Assembly (NCBI GenBank): GCA_041397865.1
Contig: JAWKVT010000002.1
Coordinates: 186,001 to 250,000 of the forward strand
Source of the DNA: TMED27 sp041397865
Lineage (GTDB): Bacteria > Pseudomonadota > Alphaproteobacteria > Micavibrionales > Micavibrionaceae
Reading direction: 5' to 3'
Length of the DNA: 64,000 nt
Shown piece by piece: positions 59,993-64,000 of this stretch. Both the position numbers and the translations under genes were made by a program. The notes below the pieces were generated by a model. The model ran no database searches. It was not told the origin of the DNA and saw only the letters and a program-made list of their open reading frames with translations. How positions within the stretch are numbered: position 1 is the stretch's first letter; every line of letters starts with the position of its first letter.

Positions 59993-60211
59993 CTACCACC
60001 AATAGGGGCGGTATCCAGAATATCTCTCTTCTTCTTTTCTGGCCGCTTTTGCGCCTCTCAGCACCTGATCTTTATACGCATCTCCATTTTGCTTTTGGGC
60101 GTATTTACTACTCCCCCCCGGATTGTTCATTTGGGCTGCTTTAAGCTGCTCTTTTGCCAAAAAACCTTGACGTTTTTTTTGTTTTGCTCTTTCACGCGCT
60201 GCTTTACTCAT
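59993..60211 (-). CDS. small basic protein, unknown
   Basis: 72 residues from MSKAARERAKQ, behind AAAGGAACA; the longer frame adds seven residues. Rich in Lys, Arg, Ala and Gln (AKQKKRQGFLAKEQLKAAQM) with an aromatic end (YSGYRPYWW). No domain recognised; a nucleic-acid-binding or ribosome-associated role would fit the charge but is guesswork. It sits directly upstream of the IS630 element, which begins 33 bases from its start and could affect its promoter. Confidence 0.55.
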   Translation of the reverse strand: MSKAARERAKQKKRQGFLAKEQLKAAQMNNPGGSSKYAQKQNGDAYKDQVLRGAKAARKEEERYSGYRPYWW

Positions 60212-60243
60212 CACTCTGTTCCTTTGTATCAATTTTTAGAATG

Positions 60244-60274
60244 TATAGCCAAGCTCATATAAATTGATTATATT
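60244..60274. repeat. IS630 left terminal inverted repeat
   Basis: Starts TATAGCC and matches the right end (61091-61121, reverse complement) at 24 of 31 positions; ATAAA and TGATT blocks are shared. It lies immediately before the transposase ATG. Confidence 0.75.
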
Positions 60275-60280
60275 GTAAGG

Positions 60281-61115
60281 ATGACGTATTCATCCGATTT
60301 TCGCCGTAAAGTCTTATCTGTCCGCGAGAAGGAAGGCCTTACAATTGCGCAGGTAGCGACGCGTTTTTGTGTAGGAGTTGCCAGTGTAACACGCTGGATT
60401 AAAACACCAGATCCGAAGCTTACCCGTCACAAACCCGCCACAAAGATAGATATGGACGCTTTGGCGCATGACGTTTTGGATTACCCGGATGCCTATCAAT
60501 ACGAGCGGGCGCGCAGACTGGGGGTCAGCGAAAAAGGCATTGGACATGCTTTGCGACGCATGGGGGTTTCTTATAAAAAAAAGTCTGAAGCATCCGAAGG
60601 CAGACGACGGCGCACGGCGCTCCTTCCAGGCACTCATCGCGTTGTATAAACATCAGAATCGAACGCTCGTTTATATTGATGAAAGCGGGTTTGCCCACGA
60701 CATGCCCCGCACACACGGCTATGCGCCGATTGGGCAGCGTTGCACCGGCACACAAGATTGGCATGCCAAAGGCCGGACAAATGCAATAGGGGCTCTGATT
60801 GGGAAAACCCTGCTGACAGTGGGGCTGTTTACCGCCAACATCACGGCAGACATCTTTACCGCATGGGTGAAGCAGGATTTATTATCCAAACTGCCGCCTA
60901 AAGCCGTGATCGTCATGGACAACGCCACCTTCCACAAACGGCAGGATACACAAGACCTTATTCAAAATGCGGGCCATAGCTTGCTTTTCCTGCCCCCTTA
61001 CAGCCCCGATCTTAATCCCATTGAACAAAAATGGGCCCATACTAAAGCCGTAAGAAAACAGCTTATGTGCTCCATACACGACCTCTTCAAAATTGAATCA
61101 TTTTATGTGACGTAG
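60281..61115 (+). CDS. IS630 transposase, two frames needing a +1 shift
   Basis: The first frame (60281-60649, ATG after TAAGG) gives an HTH domain: MTYSSDFRRKVLSVREKEG, TIAQVATRFCVGVASVTRWI, then ALRRMGVSYKK. The second frame, open from about 60468, carries the DDE domain: LVYIDESGFAHDM (first Asp), KAVIVMDNATFHKR (second Asp), and PYSPDLNPIEQKWAHTKA (Glu). The join falls in a run of eight A (60575-60582): reading YKK then skipping one base enters SLKHPKADDGARR, the normal IS630 continuation. So a +1 (or -2) slip gives a full-length protein; the run of A suits programmed slippage but could also be an inactivating indel. The stop lies inside the right repeat. Confidence 0.85.
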
Positions 61116-61121
61116 GCTATA
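61091..61121. repeat. IS630 right terminal inverted repeat
   Basis: Ends in GGCTATA and contains ATTTTATGTGACGTAGG. It overlaps the transposase stop codon. The solo copy at 1179-1209 resembles this end in the same orientation. Confidence 0.75.
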
Positions 61122-61198
61122 ACTCTTTAAACCCAAAACTTTACGTAAGTCAATGCCCGTTATCTAAAAAATAAATAGCTTTCTCTTATCGCTCTGCT

Positions 61199-63115
61199 CT
61201 ACAACGCTTCCGACTTCGTATAAAGCGCCGGGCGGCCTTCGGCCAGAGCGTCGAGGGTGGGGGTGTTTTGGCCTTCTCTTAAACGGTATATCCAGTAATT
61301 TGAGAGGACGCGCTCGACATAGGCGCGGGTTTCGGATGAGGGGATAAGCTCGATAAAAAGCAGCGGGTCTTTGACATCGGCCCAACGCCGCTTCCATTTG
61401 GCGAGATTGCCCGGCCCGGCGTTATAGGCGATGAGCAGCAGGAGCAAATCGTCATTCACCACGGAGGATTCCAGCAAGGTTTCGAGATAGCGCTGGCCGA
61501 GCTCGAGGTTGGTTTCGGGGTGGTCGAGGGACGCGTCATTTTTCCCGGCGACAGATTTGGCCGTAGCAGGCATGAGCTGCATCAGTCCTCTGGCCCCGCT
61601 CGGACTTTCGGCGGTTATATCAAAGCGCGATTCCTGACGCATGATCGCATGGACCAGCGCGGGGTCGATTTTATAGCCCTCTGTCGGTTGCCATGGCCCC
61701 ATGGGGTATAAAGCGGCGTCATAAAAACCGTCCTGACGTATTGAAGAGGCCGAGCTGGCCACGCGCAGGGCGAGGCCGGGCAGATTTGCGTAACCCGCGT
61801 AGGACAGGAGAGCCTTGCGTTGCCGGTCGTTTTCCGGGCGGATGCGGATGAGTTCGGCCTCAGCCAGATCAAGCCGTTCGGCAGCTACGAGCGCCATGGC
61901 GCGGTTGGCGGCGGGGATGCGGCTTAGCTCGTCGAGATAGTCTTTTGTGAAAGCGGGTGTTTTCCAGTTAAAATCAAAATCGCGGCCCAAAGCGCGGGTT
62001 GAAAGCAGGCCGTAGAACGTGCGGGGCTGGCTCATGGCGCGCTTCAGCCAGACGCTGACGGCCTTTACATTGCCGGTGCGCATATGGGAACGCGCCGCCC
62101 AATAGGCCCCGGAGGCGGCGGTCCAGCTTGAAGCGTAAGGGGAGCGGCCAACAAGTTCAAAATAACGCGCCGCATCGGCATATTTTTGATTGCGCCATGC
62201 GACAAGCCCGGCAACCCATCCGGCTTTGGGGACATGCAGGCCGGAACGCGCAGCGCTTTGCCCGGCGAGATTCCCGGCTTGATCGGCGTGGCCCTGATAC
62301 AAATACCCGGCGGCGATTTCGGCGCGTAAAAGGTCATATTCCACAATATCGAGAAGGCCGCCTTCATCTTTTAACTTTTGCAGGGCCTCGGCGTTTTTTC
62401 CTGCGCGTACCAACGTATAGACAGCGCGGTTAAGGGTGTTGAGGTCCCGAACATCTTCGACCGAACGGGTGCGCGAGGACACGTAGCGCCTGCCCGGACG
62501 CATTGTGGGTTCACCGGTGCGGACAATTCCGCGGGCCTGACGCGGGGGTGTCAGATTTCCGGAAAATTCAGACGAGCGACGCGATTCAGCCAGCTTATAG
62601 ATACGGTCTGCGCCGGGGTGGTCGTTGAAGAGTTCAAGCCAGCGGCGCAGTTCGGGAAAGGTTGAGCTATAGGCGCGCGGATGCATATAACGCTGGAACA
62701 GCACATGGCCGAGCAGGCGCGGGTCTTCGATCTTTGCGAGGATTTCATCGGCCTCTTTTATATTCCCTTTTGCCTGCGCCTCAAAAACGGTTTTATACAG
62801 CGCCGCTTCTTTTCGCGAGAGCGGGTCTTCGGGCGGCGTTTTACCGGTCTTGCTCAAAAGCTTTTCTATGGCTGTGGTTTTTTTTAAAATAATTTCCGGT
62901 TTTCTCGGGGGGAGCGGGGGCGCGGAAAAGTCGAGCAGAGACGCCGTGAAGTCCAGAACGCTAAACCCGAGGCCAGTGTTTTCGGCTTTTTCCGCGCTTT
63001 CGAGTTGAGGCTTTTTTTCGGGGAGCGGAATTTCATCAGCATACCCAACGGCGCTGAACAGAATAATGCTCAAAACCGCGCATAACCCGCGCCCGTATTT
63101 TGAATTCAGTGGCAT
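61199..63115 (-). CDS. slt: soluble lytic murein transglycosylase
   Basis: 638 residues with a signal peptide (GLCAVLSIILFSAVGYA). A long alpha-helical superhelix (TPR-like; about 90-460: LLGHVLFQRYMHPRAYSSTF, YEPELVLRAEIAAGYLYQG-like repeats) precedes the catalytic SLT domain: IDPALVHAIMRQESRFDITA with the Glu of QESRFD, SPSGARGLMQLMPATAK, and LIAYNAGPGNLAKWKRRW. It cleaves peptidoglycan to 1,6-anhydromuropeptides and recycles wall material. A Pro/Lys-rich linker (LPEKKPQ, LPPRKPE) follows the signal peptide. Confidence 0.92.
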   Translation of the reverse strand: MPLNSKYGRGLCAVLSIILFSAVGYADEIPLPEKKPQLESAEKAENTGLGFSVLDFTASLLDFSAPPLPPRKPEIILKKTTAIEKLLSKTGKTPPEDPLSRKEAALYKTVFEAQAKGNIKEADEILAKIEDPRLLGHVLFQRYMHPRAYSSTFPELRRWLELFNDHPGADRIYKLAESRRSSEFSGNLTPPRQARGIVRTGEPTMRPGRRYVSSRTRSVEDVRDLNTLNRAVYTLVRAGKNAEALQKLKDEGGLLDIVEYDLLRAEIAAGYLYQGHADQAGNLAGQSAARSGLHVPKAGWVAGLVAWRNQKYADAARYFELVGRSPYASSWTAASGAYWAARSHMRTGNVKAVSVWLKRAMSQPRTFYGLLSTRALGRDFDFNWKTPAFTKDYLDELSRIPAANRAMALVAAERLDLAEAELIRIRPENDRQRKALLSYAGYANLPGLALRVASSASSIRQDGFYDAALYPMGPWQPTEGYKIDPALVHAIMRQESRFDITAESPSGARGLMQLMPATAKSVAGKNDASLDHPETNLELGQRYLETLLESSVVNDDLLLLLIAYNAGPGNLAKWKRRWADVKDPLLFIELIPSSETRAYVERVLSNYWIYRLREGQNTPTLDALAEGRPALYTKSEAL

Positions 63116-63163
63116 GATTTAAGTCAATACCATGAATGGTTTTAGAGTGTCTATATGAGAAAG

Positions 63164-63991
63164 TTACAGAAGGCCCAGTTCGCGGCGGCGGGCCTGCACA
63201 GCCAGCATATCGGTCCATACGGCTTTTTTTTGCGCCGGTGTGCGCAGGAGATACGCCGGATGATAGGTGGCAATGGCGGGAATCGGTTTTGCGTTTTCGC
63301 GATATTCCGGGGTTTGGGGAAGATAATCGTGCCATTTATTGCGCAGACGCGAGACGCTTTCGTCGCTGCCGAGGAGAGCTTTTGCCGATACGCCGCCGCA
63401 GAAAATGAGAAGCTTGGGCCGGATGATCTGGATATGGCGCTCGATGAAAGGCAGGGAAACCTCGACTTCCGCAGGGGCCGGAGTTCGGTTGCCCGGCGGA
63501 CGCCAGTTGAGGATGTTTGAGATATAGATTGATTGTGCGGGATTTTCTTCCGTACGCTCCAGATCAATGCATTTGAGGATACGATCGAGAAGCTGGCCGC
63601 TGACGCCAACGAAGGGTTTGCCCTGGCGATCCTCATCCGCGCCGGGGGCCTCGCCAACCAGCATGACAGGCGCTTTGGGGTTTCCATCGCAAAACACAAG
63701 ATTGGTCGCAGTTTTTTTTATGGCGATGCCGCCGAAACCGGCGATGGCGGCGCGGAGGTCTTCGGGCGTTTGCGCGGCGCTTGCCAGCTTCACAGCCTCA
63801 ATCCGCGCATCGGATTTACCCAGAAGCGGGTTATGGGCGCCGGGTGTGGGTGTAGGGGCGGGGTGTTTTTTTTCGCCGAGAAGCACATTCCCGTCGCGTG
63901 ACACCTTGTTTAGCGGCTCCGCAGACAAGGCCTCATCTACCCCGCTATCGAGATAGAATTGCAGGGCGGCTTTGGCAGCGCTCGTATGCAT
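63164..63991 (-). CDS. family 4-like uracil-DNA glycosylase
   Basis: 275 residues; the Met at the edge of the window gives the common N-terminus ALQFYLDSGVDEAL, although the frame could continue beyond the window. Motifs: VGEAPGADEDRQGKPFVG (uracil pocket), YISNILNWRPPGNRTPAPAE, and a C-terminal IATYHPAYLLR (His). It removes uracil from DNA as the first step of base excision repair. Where family 4 enzymes have Cys ligands for an [4Fe-4S] cluster (CxxC near the start, KCRPP, ExxxC), this protein has Ile, Trp and Ser, so the cluster seems absent. Confidence 0.85.
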   Translation of the reverse strand: MHTSAAKAALQFYLDSGVDEALSAEPLNKVSRDGNVLLGEKKHPAPTPTPGAHNPLLGKSDARIEAVKLASAAQTPEDLRAAIAGFGGIAIKKTATNLVFCDGNPKAPVMLVGEAPGADEDRQGKPFVGVSGQLLDRILKCIDLERTEENPAQSIYISNILNWRPPGNRTPAPAEVEVSLPFIERHIQIIRPKLLIFCGGVSAKALLGSDESVSRLRNKWHDYLPQTPEYRENAKPIPAIATYHPAYLLRTPAQKKAVWTDMLAVQARRRELGLL

Positions 63992-64000
63992 TGCGGTGTT

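Larger units (their letters stand above)
60244..61121 (+). mobile_element. IS630-family insertion sequence
   Basis: 878 bases bounded by imperfect 31-base inverted repeats that agree at 24 positions and begin TATAGCC; TA at each extremity fits IS630's TA target preference. The interior holds an HTH frame and a DDE frame. It appears recently inserted because termini and both frames are intact apart from the expected frame change. Confidence 0.85.

Noticed and set aside
1..64000. tRNA, rRNA or CRISPR arrays
   Set aside because: No cloverleaf-like TTCGAATC segments, rRNA stretches or regularly spaced repeats were seen by eye; a tRNAscan or CRISPR search could still find one.

Overview
The window is about 64 kb of a bacterial chromosome, most likely from an alphaproteobacterium. 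The evidence is an aa3-type cytochrome oxidase subunit IV, the DUF2066 / AI-2E permease / HdaA cluster divergent from purM-purN, hflKC next to a Do-like protease, and SapC. Several traits (moderate G+C, small AT-rich islands, DUF4402 pilus genes) would suit a Micavibrio-like or Rhodospirillales-like lineage, but this is inference. No rRNA, tRNA or CRISPR array was recognised.

Layout. 0-8 kb: the end of an acyl-CoA dehydrogenase gene, a small Cys-rich secreted protein, an HTH/coiled-coil protein, SapC, UDP-glucose dehydrogenase overlapping a CysQ-type phosphatase, then a divergent pair of phage-type regulators and a large SGNH/SASA esterase. 8-14 kb: a complete tripartite RND efflux operon (adaptor, pump, outer-membrane lipoprotein) joined by ATGA overlaps. 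14-21 kb: a secreted AMIN-type lipoprotein, then a chaperone/usher-like surface fibre locus with two DUF4402 proteins. 21-27.5 kb: Mrp, HflK-HflC-DegP membrane quality control, an EamA transporter and miaA.

27.5-36 kb: a visibly AT-richer block holding creB-creC-creD, with two tandem Cre tags in front of creD, an SDR/DUF4166 protein converging on a flavin monooxygenase, and a solitary Mrr-type restriction endonuclease with long coiled coils. 36-58 kb: mainly housekeeping genes: guaA, an aminotransferase, metF-metE, ppa, rnd, a SixA phosphatase, hdaA, an AI-2E permease, DUF2066, purM-purN, COX IV, a 7TMR-DISM hybrid kinase, ndk, an unfamiliar RelA/SpoT-like protein, alaS and a HisN-like phosphatase. 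58-64 kb: gpmA, a decayed IS200/IS605 end, two unknown small genes, an intact-looking IS630 element needing a +1 frameshift, a lytic transglycosylase and a family-4-like uracil-DNA glycosylase.

Points that stand out: the plus strand changes from C-rich to G-rich at about 27.5 kb, independent of gene direction, which could mark a replication origin or an inversion breakpoint; a solo IS630 end at 1.2 kb matches the element at 60-61 kb; a long inverted repeat sits directly before ugd; and an S24-type repressor has lost both catalytic residues. Everything here was read by eye from sequence, so family names are motif-based and have not been checked by database search.
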